NCBI RefSeq assembly: GCF_018687715.1
Contig: NC_056765.1
Coordinates: 28,552,254 to 28,616,253, forward strand
Length of the DNA stretch: 64,000 bases
Reading direction: 5' to 3'
From: Carya illinoinensis
Lineage: Eukaryota; Streptophyta; Magnoliopsida; Fagales; Juglandaceae
A program made the position numbers and the translations under genes. Each line of letters starts with the position of its first letter. Position 1 is the stretch's first letter. The notes beneath the pieces are model-generated. The model was not told where the DNA came from. It worked only from the letters and a program-made list of their open reading frames with translations, and ran no database searches. Below, one piece after another: positions 9,942 to 21,300 of the stretch.

Positions 9942-12035
9942 GATTGCCGAGATTATTGTAAATGGTAAAGACAAGAAAAGACAAGCAATCAAATGGGCGT
10001 AAAGGTGTGTCAAAAGATTGTAGATGGGAAGGAAAATGGGTTTTGAATAACTTTTTGAACGTGAGAATGAGATTGGTGGGTGGGGGGGTATTAATAATGC
10101 GCGTGAGTGAGAGAGAGATAGAGATGCTGTGAAGGCGTAATAAAGTCGAAAGAGAGATGCGGGGAATGCAAACCACGAAACATGCCTCCCTCCGTAGTCC
10201 GTAGACCAAAAGCAAAGTCATGGCAAGGCAAAAGGCCCAGATTATGCCTCTATTTTGGTCCATCTCGGGTCTCTGCCTTTTTTAGGCCTGGTTTTGATTG
10301 AGAGTTCTCACCTCATTTTATCTTTTATCTTATTTTATTTTATTATTATAATTTTTTTTAATTTTTTATATAAAATATAATAAATAATTTATTTTTTTTA
10401 AACATCAAAATAATAATAATAATTTATTTAATTTTTATCTTTTATCTAAATATATAATAAAAAATAAAATTAAAAATAATTTTTTTATATAAGAAAATAA
10501 CAATCTGAATAATTTTATATTTTAAAAAAAAATGATAGTTACAATCTTAATTGTGTTAGCATTATACAATTATTTAAAATAAATAAATAAATACATGATC
10601 ACATTAAAAAAAAATTAATTTTATAACAATAAATATCACTCTTTTTTAAATCAATTACAGAAATTGCACTCAACGAGTAGCATTACTCTTTTACGAATGA
10701 TATTAGGAAGGAAAGTTAGAGAGTTTAAAGATGCATTTGGATGTTTAATTGAGATGAGTTAAGTTTTTTATTAATAATAATAAATTAAGATAATAAAGTG
10801 ATTTTCGTGAGATTTATTTAAAATAAATTTAGATATATTTAAATTTTTTTATAAAAAATTAAAAAAATTATAAATCTTACATATAAAAAAATATTAAATT
10901 AAAAAATATTATAATTGAAAAAATTTTGAATTGACATGAATTTAATAATTTAAAAATTACATTTTTAAAAGTTAAGTTTAACTTAAAATTAAAGTTAACT
11001 GAGACTCCAACAACTCGAAGGGCTTAAGTTGAAAATGGTGGATCTTTACTAACCTGCTGCCACACTGTGTCTCTCCAATATGGACGCCAATTATATTTGC
11101 AGCAGAAAATCTTGTCTTGATTTTTTTGGGCGAATGAACTAAGTTCCTTGTAGCCAAATTCGTTGGACGGTTGGAGTTCTCTTGCCACTCAAACAACAAT
11201 TCCGGGCGTTGTCCACTTGCAAACCACGGCATCAGGTCTTTTTGCTCAGCTCCTGTCTCCTTCCATCACCTTGATTCATTAGGATTCAAGTTCCTCTAAT
11301 TTTAAGATCTCAATTACCTCACTGATCAGGAAGGACTGCAGGGATGGAAGAGGAGCTAGGGGTTGTGGTTGTTTCTAAGAATGAATTTACTCTGAAATGG
11401 AAGTTTCTATCAAACCAAACAGGCCGTTCTTTCTCAACGATTGGGTTGCTTGAAATTGGATACAACCAAAGATTTTCCAGCTATAAGAACTCGATCGATC
11501 GCCTCTCTCTCTCGTCCACTGCATTCATTCTTCCGCACGTCCAAGTGTAGAAATAAGACTCTAGAGGACCACATTGAAGGCAAACTGAAAATCATCTCAA
11601 CTACCACCCCGAATTCGCTCAACTCGGCCATTTCCCCTAACCCTTTTTCTGCTCAATCTGTCCTCGCCGCACTGAAATTAGGACAAAATCATCTCAAACG
11701 AGATCTGGCTCTCTCAGTTCGACTATGACTCTAACCTCGATCTGCAGAGACAGCAGTCTAGGCCGCTGAAGAATTGACTTCCTGGAGCAAGAGGGATGGG
11801 GCCGGCCGACCGGGGGGAAACAAAATGTTAGGGACGACGGAGTCCACGATTCCCCGTTTCCAACTTTCCCGGGTAGCGGGTGCCAAGTAGAAGTTATTGA
11901 CTTACTGTTACTAAAAGACCAAAAAACCAGAATATAGACAAATAATAACAACCTATACATACTAATCAAAACAAACCGTAAGGATGAAAATGTGATTGTC
12001 TCGTCGAACAAATTACCATTGCCATCTACGTTGAG
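9942..12035. other. Germin-like 5' flank and AT-rich intergenic DNA
   Basis: Up to about 10260 this is the presumed germin-like promoter and leader (reading leftwards), with a weak TATTAATAC box near 10089-10097. 10290-10500 and 10725-10990 look like AT-rich MITE bodies with GAGATGAGTTAAG-type ends; 10540-10690 resembles the GAGTAATGCTA MITE family. 11000-11760 is more balanced in base composition and has overlapping short open frames on both strands, but none shows a recognised domain. Confidence 0.45.
10725..10990 (+). repeat. AT-rich MITE-like element (GAGATGAG family)
   Basis: Begins TTTGGATGTTTAATTGAGATG and has the body motifs AAATTTAGATATATTTAAA and AATTTAATAATTTAAAAATTA, shared with 43800-44060, 47345-47580 and 50970-51250. 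No transposase. Ends are approximate. Confidence 0.5.
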
Positions 12036-12867
12036 TAGGGCTGTAAATGAACTAGTCTGTTCGATAGCTCGCTCGGTTAAACTCGAATCGAACTCGATTC
12101 GTGAAAAAAAAAGATCGTTCGTTAAAGCAGATGCTCGCTTGATTTGTAAATGACACATACTCGACAAAACTCGATTCGACTCGACTAAATCTCGTTTAAG
12201 CTCGCTTGTTTATGCTCGAATCGACTCGTTAGTTCGACTCGATTAAAACTCATTCATATATTGATAAATATATACATACACCTATGCATGTATATATGTG
12301 TTAGCTAATAATATAAGCATACCACTTTTATAATTAAATATATAATATATATTCTAATTACTTATGTCTATATAGTAAATATATTTCATAGGTATATTTT
12401 ATAATTTGTATAATAATTAGTTAATAAAATTTAAAAATTTCATATGCTAGTATGTGGGAATCATATATGAAATAAATATATTCTATTATATTAAATGTAT
12501 GTATTAATAATATATGTAGATATATAATATATTGTTATTTTGGATAAATATCAACTAGTTAGATATTAATTATTTATAAATTTTTTAAAATTTTATAATT
12601 TAATAGAAGTTCTACTTGTTAGTTCTATAAATTCAATATTAGTTCTTTTTTATATATTTATTTAATTTATTAATTATTAAATCTTATTAAAAAAAACAAT
12701 TCAAACTCGAGCTCGAACTTGAACTTGGTTCGACTCGAACTCGTTTATGGGACGAGCTCGAGTTAAGATTTTAGCTTATCGAGTTGAGCTCGAACAAAGA
12801 ATTAAAAAAAATCTCAAGCTTGAGTATTTTGAGTCGAGCCCAAAACTCGACTCGATTACAGCCTCGT
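12036..12867 (+). mobile_element. Non-autonomous hAT-like element with CGTTGAG target duplication
   Basis: The left end starts TAGGGCTGTAAATGAAC; the right end reads TTACAGCCTCGT, so GGCTGTAA is a shared terminal inverted repeat. Sub-terminal regions on both sides are packed with CTCGAACTCGAxTCG-type repeats in opposite orientation, around an AT-rich core (about 12250-12690). CGTTGAG directly abuts both ends (12029-12035 and 12868-12874), a 7-8 base target duplication as expected for hAT. No transposase is present. Confidence 0.75.
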
Positions 12868-12874
12868 CGTTGAG

Positions 12875-13408
12875 ACTTTAATATGAGAAAAAAAAAAAGA
12901 CACGTGCTAATTATTGGATCTTATGATTAAAAAAACAAGAAAAATTATTATCCGACAACTCGTTTTAATTTCTATACTAAATGATGAGTGATTTTATAAG
13001 ATAAAGTTTAATTTTAATAAAATAATATGTTTATAATTTTAAATTTTAAAATAAGTTATAAAATCATAATAATATTAGTAATACTACATTCAATCCTAAG
13101 TGTACAAGCATTATGTATTCTATTTGAAAAAATGAGATCTTAATAAATTTATTTTCAACATGATATGTTGCAAGAGAAATGCTTGCCGATAATGGATCTC
13201 AAGTATTTCTCACGATAATTTTTTATAAATTTTATTTTTTTATTTTTTTAACTTAGTGATTAAAGAAATATTTTTTAATGATATTGTGAATTTTAAAAAA
13301 AAAATTATATTAAAGAATACCAAAAAAATGAAAAAAAAAAACAAATAAAAAAAACTTTTTTTGCCTTTCTCGATAGATCCTTGGGCTACATCCCTGCACT
13401 GTATACTG
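12875..13408. other. AT-rich spacer
   Basis: Low-complexity A/T-rich DNA downstream of the DC1 gene (which reads leftwards). It includes a GTAATACTACATTCAATCC piece near 13078 that resembles a decayed MITE end. No gene is seen. Confidence 0.4.
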
Positions 13409-14887
13409 TCATAATTTAATAATGAATAATATTACTACGATTGTATAAGCGCTCCATGACCCAGAAATGCATCCAATATGAGCAGCAAAGCCACCCTTTT
13501 CACAATAATAGAACCAATGGTTTGGATTTCTTTTCTCCTCGCAAATCATACAATAATATTCTCCCGAATCATCTTCAACAGTATATGTGAGTTTGAGAAG
13601 ATGCGTCTCATACCTAGCTTCAAGAGGAAGACTTGCACATTCAAAACCCAAGACGAAATCGCACTCAGTACATACAAATACAGGTTCGTAGAATGCACCA
13701 TAACTGTGGCTTGAGCTATCACAAGCTTTGCATTTTTCCATCGAACTTATAGCGAGGAAGAGGGAATGCTGATGACCTTCATGTTTAAAGGTTTCCGGGA
13801 GTGAAATACATTGGATGTCCAAGTTGTAGTAACACTCATCACATCTGTAGCTAAAGCCCCTGTGAGGATGTTTACAAGCACTGCAATAGAACATGCAATC
13901 ATCCCTTGAGTCGAGAGTGAGAGGGTGTCGATGAAGCAAGTGTTGCTTCTTTTTGGGTAGTTTAGCACATCTTTCATGAAGGAAGAACTTGCATTGCTCA
14001 CATTTGTAAAAAGAGTCCAATATTAGCTGCCCACACCCTTCACAAAACTTATCGTCTTGATCTATTTCCTTATCACCAAAACATAAATTATGTTGATGAC
14101 TGAAGTGTTTGAGCTCCCCAACTACTCCACTCTCTTCTAGGCTTATCTCCTCAAACTGTGCATCAAGAGTTACACTTATGTCTACAGCTCCATCCATAAG
14201 CCATTTATCATAAGTGCAGGGCAAGTGGGCAACATAATCACATTCTTGGCAATAATAAGCAGCATATTTTGTGTCCATCTTTTTGTAGCAGAGTTTACAA
14301 AATACATTGTATAGCTGCTCCTTAGCTTGATTCAGAGAATAAGTGCGAGTGAGGGAGTGATCATGTGCTACAGTCTTGATGGTTTGTGGAAAGTGAGCAC
14401 ATTTGGTGTGAATCAAGAGTTGACAAATGCTACATTGGCTAGCAATGTCCTTGCGTTCCTCACCACAGGCTTCGCAAGTAAACTGGATCTGCTTCAAGAT
14501 GTGATGGAACACATGTTGATGATCTTTGTTGGCATTATTTCTCCAGTGGGAAGCACACTTGATGTCAAGATCAAAACAGCAACTATTGCAATGGTAATAG
14601 AAGCATTTCTTGCATGTTTCGAGGCAGGCATCACAGTATTTAAACATTATTGGTTTTTCAGATGGTTTTTGGAGAACAAGGGTGTGGTTTGGGTGCATAG
14701 GGTGTTGTATCTCCTGGGGCAATTCATAGCAAGATTTATGCAGGAAAAAATCACATACAGAGCATTTGTAGCAGATACCCAATACAGATTCCTCACATCC
14801 TGAACAAAGAAGTTCCTTCTCTCCTTCACCTTCCAATCTTTCAACAAAGACCAAGGGATGCCTGTGGCTGAAATGTTTGGTTTCCAT
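13409..14887 (-). CDS. DC1 (Cys/His-rich C1) domain protein
   Basis: A single-exon ORF of 492 residues from the ATG at 14887 (METKHFSHRHP), which matches how DC1 proteins usually begin; an ATG at 14917 is possible but has poor context. Eight DC1-type zinc-binding units follow one another, each with the pattern H-x2-H, C-x2-C, Y-x-C-x2-C-x-F/Y-x-L/A-H-x2-C (units near residues 5-54, 63-113, 123-168, 178-232, 260-310, 318-366, 372-424 and 430-480). In the last unit the second Cys pair is incomplete (YYCEKGGFAAH has Gly in place of Cys). After it the protein ends in a hydrophobic tail (TIVVILFI) instead of another C1 unit, hinting at C-terminal truncation or a shifted end. Family members are linked to stress and immune signalling; the exact role is unknown. 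Confidence 0.88.
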   Translation of the reverse strand: METKHFSHRHPLVFVERLEGEGEKELLCSGCEESVLGICYKCSVCDFFLHKSCYELPQEIQHPMHPNHTLVLQKPSEKPIMFKYCDACLETCKKCFYYHCNSCCFDLDIKCASHWRNNANKDHQHVFHHILKQIQFTCEACGEERKDIASQCSICQLLIHTKCAHFPQTIKTVAHDHSLTRTYSLNQAKEQLYNVFCKLCYKKMDTKYAAYYCQECDYVAHLPCTYDKWLMDGAVDISVTLDAQFEEISLEESGVVGELKHFSHQHNLCFGDKEIDQDDKFCEGCGQLILDSFYKCEQCKFFLHERCAKLPKKKQHLLHRHPLTLDSRDDCMFYCSACKHPHRGFSYRCDECYYNLDIQCISLPETFKHEGHQHSLFLAISSMEKCKACDSSSHSYGAFYEPVFVCTECDFVLGFECASLPLEARYETHLLKLTYTVEDDSGEYYCMICEEKRNPNHWFYYCEKGGFAAHIGCISGSWSAYTIVVILFIIKL

Positions 14888-15490
14888 CTCTCTCAAGATC
14901 TCTCTCTTTTTGCACATAAACACAACAAGAAGGTGATCAGCGTGCAGATCCGTGAAAAGAGCACTTCTTGATTGTTATTAAAATATTATAATAAAAATCT
15001 TAAATATATCTATCATCTGATGTTAATAAAAAATAATGAAAATACGATAATAAAAAACATGAAAGATTTTGCTAACAAATAATATTAGGAGCCAACATTT
15101 TTATCTTTTCATACACAAAAAGAAGAGAGGGTAAATTAAGATAAATCATTTGACATAATATGGAAGAAAGAGAGACAGAGTGAATTTTACTATGAACAAT
15201 ATTTTGAATAATATTAATTTTTTAATAAATATTTTTTTATTTTGGGAAATTTTTTTAATAAAGTTTATTCTATATATCTAATAATAATATTTTTATGATT
15301 AAAAAAATTATTCCGATTAGAAAACTAATCTGCCTGATTCACGAAACAGGTCGAATTACATGGCTTTGGTGTTTTTCAGAAAAGGAATTTGGTGTTTTTT
15401 CATTCCCAGAAAGCAATAAAGAGAGAAAGAGATGCAACATAGTTTCAAAACGATAAACTGTACACAGCTGAAGCTGATTTCACACACACT

Positions 15491-15526
<36 letters not shown>

Positions 15527-15667
15527 CACCAAGAAGCAGCACATTAAGAAAGAAGAATAAGCAGGCAGTATTTGTAGTATTAGCAGTATTAGCATTGGAC
15601 TTGATTCATGTCAAACAACGAAAATGAGATTTTAAGAAAACAAAGGATGAAAGGAACAATTGTATAC
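14888..15667. other. 5' flank or possible 5' intron of the DC1 gene
   Basis: No coding evidence. A minus-strand open frame at 15356-15595 is a low-complexity translation of a CT microsatellite. If the leader exon at 15668-15755 belongs to the DC1 gene, this interval would be mostly a 5' UTR intron; no convincing acceptor was found near 14900. Confidence 0.3.
15494..15522 (+). repeat. (GA)n microsatellite
   Basis: About 14 GA units. On the minus strand it is a CT tract in the presumed leader/intron region of the DC1 gene. Confidence 0.9.
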
Positions 15668-15826
15668 CTCTGTGATGGAGATGACTAGAAGCAATTTCAC
15701 AATGCTGGAATCTCGTTGTTCTATGATCAGAAATCTCTCTCTCTCAGTCTCTCAGTCTTTCTTCAGTGTTTGTTCAATGCATATATAGATTTGAAAGTCT
15801 TCCAAGTCAAAAAGTCTACTAGTCAA
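15668..15826 (-). promoter_or_regulatory. Promoter and leader exon, probably for the DC1 gene
   Basis: On the minus strand a CTATATATGCA TATA box (around 15778-15789) is followed by a CT-rich leader and a good splice donor, CAGAG|GTATAC, at 15668. Two W-box cores (TTGAC) lie just upstream, at 15805-15810 and 15821-15826, the type of site bound by WRKY factors. Orientation and distance point to the DC1 gene to the left, but a connecting acceptor is not identified. Confidence 0.4.
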
Positions 15827-17426
15827 CCGACCCTTCTCCACGTCTTTCTTTTCTTTTCTTTTTTCTCTTTTTTATTTTTTTTAAAAAATTGAAAATATTT
15901 ATATCAAATTTTTAATGCTTTGGTGCAAAGAGATATAACAAAAAGCAAATTCATAGATTATTTTTTTTTAAAATAATTCATAGACTGATGTAGTTCCATG
16001 TGATAGATTATAACTACATTATAATAAAAATAATTATATAATCTGCCGTATTACTTTAATATATTGATTTATTTTTGTAAAATTATTTTGTCTCTAAGAC
16101 ATTTTTTTTGAAAATAACTTTAAATCAAATGATAATTTGCATGAGCTTAATGTAATTGGCAAAGGTTAATAATACATGTATAATCTTTTTTATAAGTTTT
16201 TATATAATTATGTTTTAAATTGAGATCATCTTTATAAAATGATGTTATTTTTATAAATTATTTTATAAAAAATTAAAAAAGTTCTTTATTTAAAACATAA
16301 CTTTGTAAATTGTAAAAAGTTGTGAACATGGTTGTATTTATATCATTTTTCAATTGCCAAAATCGATTAGTTATATAATATATAGAAAAAATTATATTCT
16401 TGAGCTTGTGTGTAGAACATATTTATTAAAAATATTTATATGATATAATTTGATTCGAAAAATAATTTTAAAATTTAAAATTTTTAAATTAAATTTTATC
16501 ATTTAAATGATATATGTAATATACTCTACACATTAATTTAAAAATAAAATAACTATAAAATATACCAAAAAATAAAAAAAGAATTTGAGAGAGAAATAGA
16601 GTTTGATTTTTCTCTATAGAGACTTGAACGCTAGAATGTGAATTTTTAAGAGAGATGATGCGGCAATATTTGGGACTTCGACTTCAGTTTTTTGTACGTG
16701 TCCTCTATTGGTACTAAATCTGGAGATTGCTTTATGAAACATTGTAGAGAGAAATCATGAAAAGCAGAGAAATCGAACGTCGTCGCTAACATGCCGTCTT
16801 CTATCGCTATCGCCGTCCGGTTGTTGAGGTCACCGTCATCACGTACCCATTGCTCTGAGTTGCAACAGGGTGGGTGAGAGATTTAGTCGGCATTTCTTCT
16901 GGGTATTTTTTAGGTCTTCATCGGCATTACTGGGTCTTCATCAGCATTTCTCTGGGCATTTCTTCTGGGTACATATACGATTTTTTTCTTGTTTGTGGGT
17001 CTTCTTTGATGGATTTCGCAGTAGCTAGTCTTTTGTTCTTCTTTAATGGATTTCTTGTTTCTGGGCACACTTCATTGAGAAGTATTACGTCTTTTTATGT
17101 TTGGTTTTAAGTATCTTTATTTTTATTACAAAAATGTATTTTTTTAGTTCTTGGGATATTGATTGATAGAGATTTTTTTAATAAATAAATTAATCTTCCA
17201 GCCATTCGATGAATAGAGTTCTTGGGATATTTTTTTAGTTCTTGGGATATTGATTGATAGGCTGGGCAGCAAGGTTGGTGTGATGCGACGAAGCAACGAG
17301 CAAAAAATTGAAGGAGAAGGATGAGAGAATAGGGAGGGATTTTGTACGAAAGAATGCATCGTTTTCTTTATGCCACGTAGGCCCGAGGCCGCGAAGGGGA
17401 TATCTTGCGGTTGCATATAGACTTTT
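15827..17426. other. AT-rich intergenic DNA and UTP25 upstream region
   Basis: 15830-16620 is AT-rich with no gene seen. 16640-17110 is of more balanced composition with imperfect GGGTCTTCATCGGCATT-type repeats. Around 17149-17267 the phrase TTCTTGGGATATTGATTGATAG is repeated. A short open frame starting at 16792 has no recognised domain. Confidence 0.4.
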
Positions 17427-17443
17427 CCTAAACCCTAAACCCT
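17427..17443 (+). promoter_or_regulatory. Telo-box in UTP25 promoter
   Basis: CCTAAACCCTAAACCCT, a double telo-box (AAACCCTAA). This motif is enriched in promoters of plant ribosomal-protein and ribosome-biogenesis genes, which fits the downstream UTP25. The start site is probably just downstream. Confidence 0.65.
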
Positions 17444-17732
17444 CTATTTCTATTTTCTTCTTCCCCAGCCCCCCAGACTCACGCTACGTCCTATTTACGA
17501 TTCATGAATAAACCCTGAAAAACTTTTCTCCATTCCTGAATCTCACTCGAGCCCCTCGGCCTCTCTTCATCACTCTCTGTCTCTACACCTCCCCTAACGG
17601 CGACGAGTCTCTCTGCCTCACTCTCTGAGTCTCCGCACCTCCCCTCACGGCCCGTCGCACATCTCGCCGTCTCGGCCCCTCTCTGAATTTCTCACTTCTC
17701 AACGGCTCAACGCTGCGCTGTCCCTCTCTCAG
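17444..17732 (+). other. Presumed 5' UTR exon of UTP25
   Basis: A CT-rich, intergenic-poor stretch ending in a consensus donor, CTCAG|GTCAGT, at 17732. The next exon begins at 18329 with GC then ATG. It contains a tiny upstream ORF (ATG at 17504, stop at 17516-17518). The transcription start is unknown. Confidence 0.5.
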
Positions 17733-18330
17733 GTCAGTGTGCCTGTAAGACCTTTAATAAAACAGATTTTCTAATTTCAATCATAGCCTGGGTTTTATAT
17801 AAAGAACTATATTGTTTGATTTCCTCTTGTGGTTCTTTGCTTGGCAATCCAAATATTGTATGATGCCACAATGCTTTCTGATGGGTTTCATGCTTAAACA
17901 GATTGCATTACCATATTTGGAATTATTGATAACCTTGGAAATATCAGCTTCAAAAGATAGTCATGAAAGATTAAAATATTCCAATTGCAGAGATATAAGA
18001 TATGCCAATTATTTTCGGGGAAAAAAGATGTGCCAACTAAACCTTTTGCATTAAAAGGGAAACCCGACCTGGGACTGCATGCAGCGACCCAAATCACCCG
18101 ACCATTTGTGTCTGGGTCACGTGCCTTTGTACCGTTGGTTTGCTCGGGTCGGGGGGTGAACCCTATCTGTTCGGGTTGGGTGCCCTTTGCTATGCTTCTC
18201 ATTTGATTGATTTTATCTTTAGTTTCTTTGGAAACACTCATGCCTTCTATTTTTTTGGTATGCTAGTCTGATTATTTATTTTTTTGAGTTTTATTTACTG
18301 ATATAGAAATGCATTTTATGTTATGTAGGC

Positions 18331-21300
18331 ATGAAGAGACCCAAAGCACTCAAGAAGTGTGAGATGAGCAGACATGGAATTAAGAAAAGCCATTTCAAAG
18401 AACAGATTCGTCGTAGCCCCTCACCAAGTTCCTCAGGCAAGTTGGGTCTGCCATCTTTATGTTACATATTTTGTTAAGCTTGTTAGGTTTATGTTTTCTC
18501 AATAAAGTATTGAACATTTTTAAGTGAGTAGACCTGCAATTGGAGGACTTTTGATTTTTATTTTCGAGTATTGAATTATTGAGGTTATGTACCTGAAATT
18601 TGCTATAAGGAATTTTTAATCTGTTTTACTTAATCTCTGTCTTAGTTTTCCTTTTAATACTCGATCAAACATTTATTACAGAGGAGCCATCAAACGAGCA
18701 CTCTACTGGTGTTGCATCTGAGGAGGAATTAATTCCTAGAGAGGCATCAATGTATGATAATTTGTTGATGACACTGCGGTCATGCAGCAAATCTGTTGAC
18801 GATGTGATTAAGAAGAGGTAATGGACTTTCATAAGTTGAGTTCATTTTCAATCTAGTTGAGGAGATGGATAGATCACTGCACTCATTTTACCAGATTTGA
18901 TTTGATTTTTTGATTTTTTTGTTTGATATCATGTTTGGTGCATCCAGCTTTCTTGCACCTTCGTATTTGGTGTAAATAACTAAGTTTTCTTTTAGCTATA
19001 TTTCTCTCATTTTTTTTATAAGTAATTAATTGTTGAAGGCGCAACCTGTGTACCCAGGTAGTGTACAAAAGATAGCTCCCATCATCTCATATTCATGAAC
19101 TCTAAAGGTAAGAACATTGAGGCATTTGAGCATATCAAGTTCCAGTAACTTGGATTTTGCATCAACAGTAAAAAATACTTGTTGCATCATGTGTATTAGC
19201 ATTTTTGGCTTCTTGAAACTATTTTTGAACGCGAATTGAAACGTTAAACAACAACTCTTTAGGAATTTCTTGAAGCTAACATGTTTCGTTTGATTTCTTT
19301 TTTGGCATAGACAAAGGCAGGAAGAAGGTAAAAGTGACGCAGAAGATGATGATGAAGAAGATGGGTCTGAATCTTTTAGTGTGTCAGAGAAGGAAGATAG
19401 TGAAGAAGGTAAGAAGATTTTATGGGGCTTTATAAGGTTTATTCAACCAAATATCAATAGAATTCTGTTGTTTTTTTTTTTTTGCATTATAAAAAGTTTA
19501 CAATTTTTGATATTCCTTGGTATTGACCTAAAAAACCTCCTTGTCACTTTGCATGGATATTTTTTTTTTTTTGTTGTACCCATAAAAAATATTTTTTATA
19601 TTTTGTGCACATGCCGTGTTGTTTATTTTCTAGTGTTTTTTTTTTTTTTTTGATAAGTAAACGATAGTGTTAATAAGAATAGGCATAGCCCAAGTACACA
19701 AGATCCTCTTAGGACAGACTTTTGATCCTCTTTTTCTATAGTTATTAAGTATTCTCTTAGGACAGACTTTTGATCCTCTTTTTTGGTTCCTACTGTTAGT
19801 ACTCTCTAATTTAATATATTTCTAGTGGCATGTGGGATTTAGAGTTTAAGTTCAAATGCTTTTGCGGCTTATTTGTGTGGTGGGCCCAAAAATAGTCTCT
19901 CTTAATGCAAAGGTGTTTTGGAGTTTTAAATACTTGCAAAGGTCTGTAATCCTCCTTAATGGATTGGATTAGTGAGTCAAGGAAGTCTGAAATGAGAAAG
20001 ATGTCTTGTCAATAGGATTGGTTGTGTGGTGCAGACCTATTATGATCTAGGATTGGGATGAGGATCTCATATAAGATCGTATGCTCTGATGGATTTAATA
20101 ACCATAGGTGGTTGAAGACATATTGTGAATATTGACTGAATGGTAGATTTAAGGAAGAAGTCATTATAGTGACAATCGATGATGTCATTTCATTGTGACA
20201 AACTTGTGTTATATGTAGAGAGAGCAAAAAATTTATTGATGCCTTTTAGTCCATTGTGAGTTTGAAGATAGATAATGCTTGTTGGGAGGAATTAGAGAGT
20301 TTCTCCTTCAAACTTGATATCTTTGGGCGGCTGTTCTTGTTCTGAATGGGGATCATTTTCATGATTTTCTTTTAGCCTCTACTAGTTCCTAGCTTGTATT
20401 TTGGTGTTTTCCAATGCATTATGAATAACTTTCTTGGTCGAGTTGGGTTGGTTTGAGTCATAATCAGCAGAATAATAGACCAATTTGTCAACTGGAGAGG
20501 GTTATATGGCAGGCAGCAGATTATAGTTGTGTGAAAAATGGTGCTTTTCTATCTAACACTGTTTTTGGAGGGAAAAGAATGATAGGAATTACTTATAAGG
20601 GGCCTTGCGAGGTTGCACATTATTAAAAAAACATTTCTTTTCATAATCTTTATATGTTTGTTATTCTAGTCTTCATCTTGCTTGTATTAAGAAAAAATCT
20701 CATCTTGTATAATTCATGTGTACCTCGGCTTTGCCTTTTGCCTTTTTTGTAAAAACTGATTAACTATAAAAAGTTGTGTGGTCATTCTGTGTCGTGCTGA
20801 GTTTTGTTGCAGTTTATTTAATTTTATGTGCTTTGTTTCCTGAGGAGTTGATCATGATATTTCCTCATGCTATAGAAGGTATACTGCAACAGAATGACAT
20901 GGTTGACATGGGGGAGAGAAATGAAGATGCTGAAACTGAAGATGACCCTGATGCCTCTGAAACAGATCAAGAGCATGATGTTGAAGTCGATGATCTATTT
21001 TCTGTTGAAGGTTCAGTGTGCATGAGGTATATAATATATTTATGTAGATGCCTTGTAATTATTTTATTTAGCGGTGGTCTGTCATTTGATATTCTTACCA
21101 TTCTGTTGTAATTATTGATATCCAATCAATTAACAAGCATACATATATGAGAGGTCATTCCTGCAACTGCTTTTTATTCTCTTATCGTGCTATTATTTAT
21201 TTATCTATAATTCAGCATAAAATTGGCATAGCCTCTTGCTATAATGCATTAAGGCCTCACCTTCATGAAATAGTGGGTTGAAGTAGCCAAGGATATTAGA

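Noticed and set aside
9942..10013. Longer germin-like N-terminus
   Set aside because: It would start at a TTG codon and put hydrophilic residues before the signal peptide; the ATG at 9941 gives a normal 21-residue signal.
11344..12167. Overlapping open frames at 11344-11728 (+) and 11694-12167 (-)
   Set aside because: No domain, no splice support, and one runs into the hAT-like element.
14327..14803. Plus-strand ORF opposite the DC1 gene
   Set aside because: Shadow of the Cys/His-rich coding strand.
14888..14923. Upstream extension of the DC1 ORF
   Set aside because: The first codon at 14923 is GTG; the ATG at 14917 has poor context, whereas METKHFSHRHP at 14887 fits the family.
15356..15595. 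79-codon minus-strand ORF
   Set aside because: Mostly the translation of a CT microsatellite; no domain.
18441..18442. GT donor next to the GC donor in UTP25
   Set aside because: Its use shifts the frame and reaches a stop about a dozen codons into the next exon.
21011..21012. GT donor at the end of GTTGAAG in UTP25 exon 5
   Set aside because: Leaves phase 1, which does not join to the LSEEEVENLSKKKW frame; the donor after CATGAG does.
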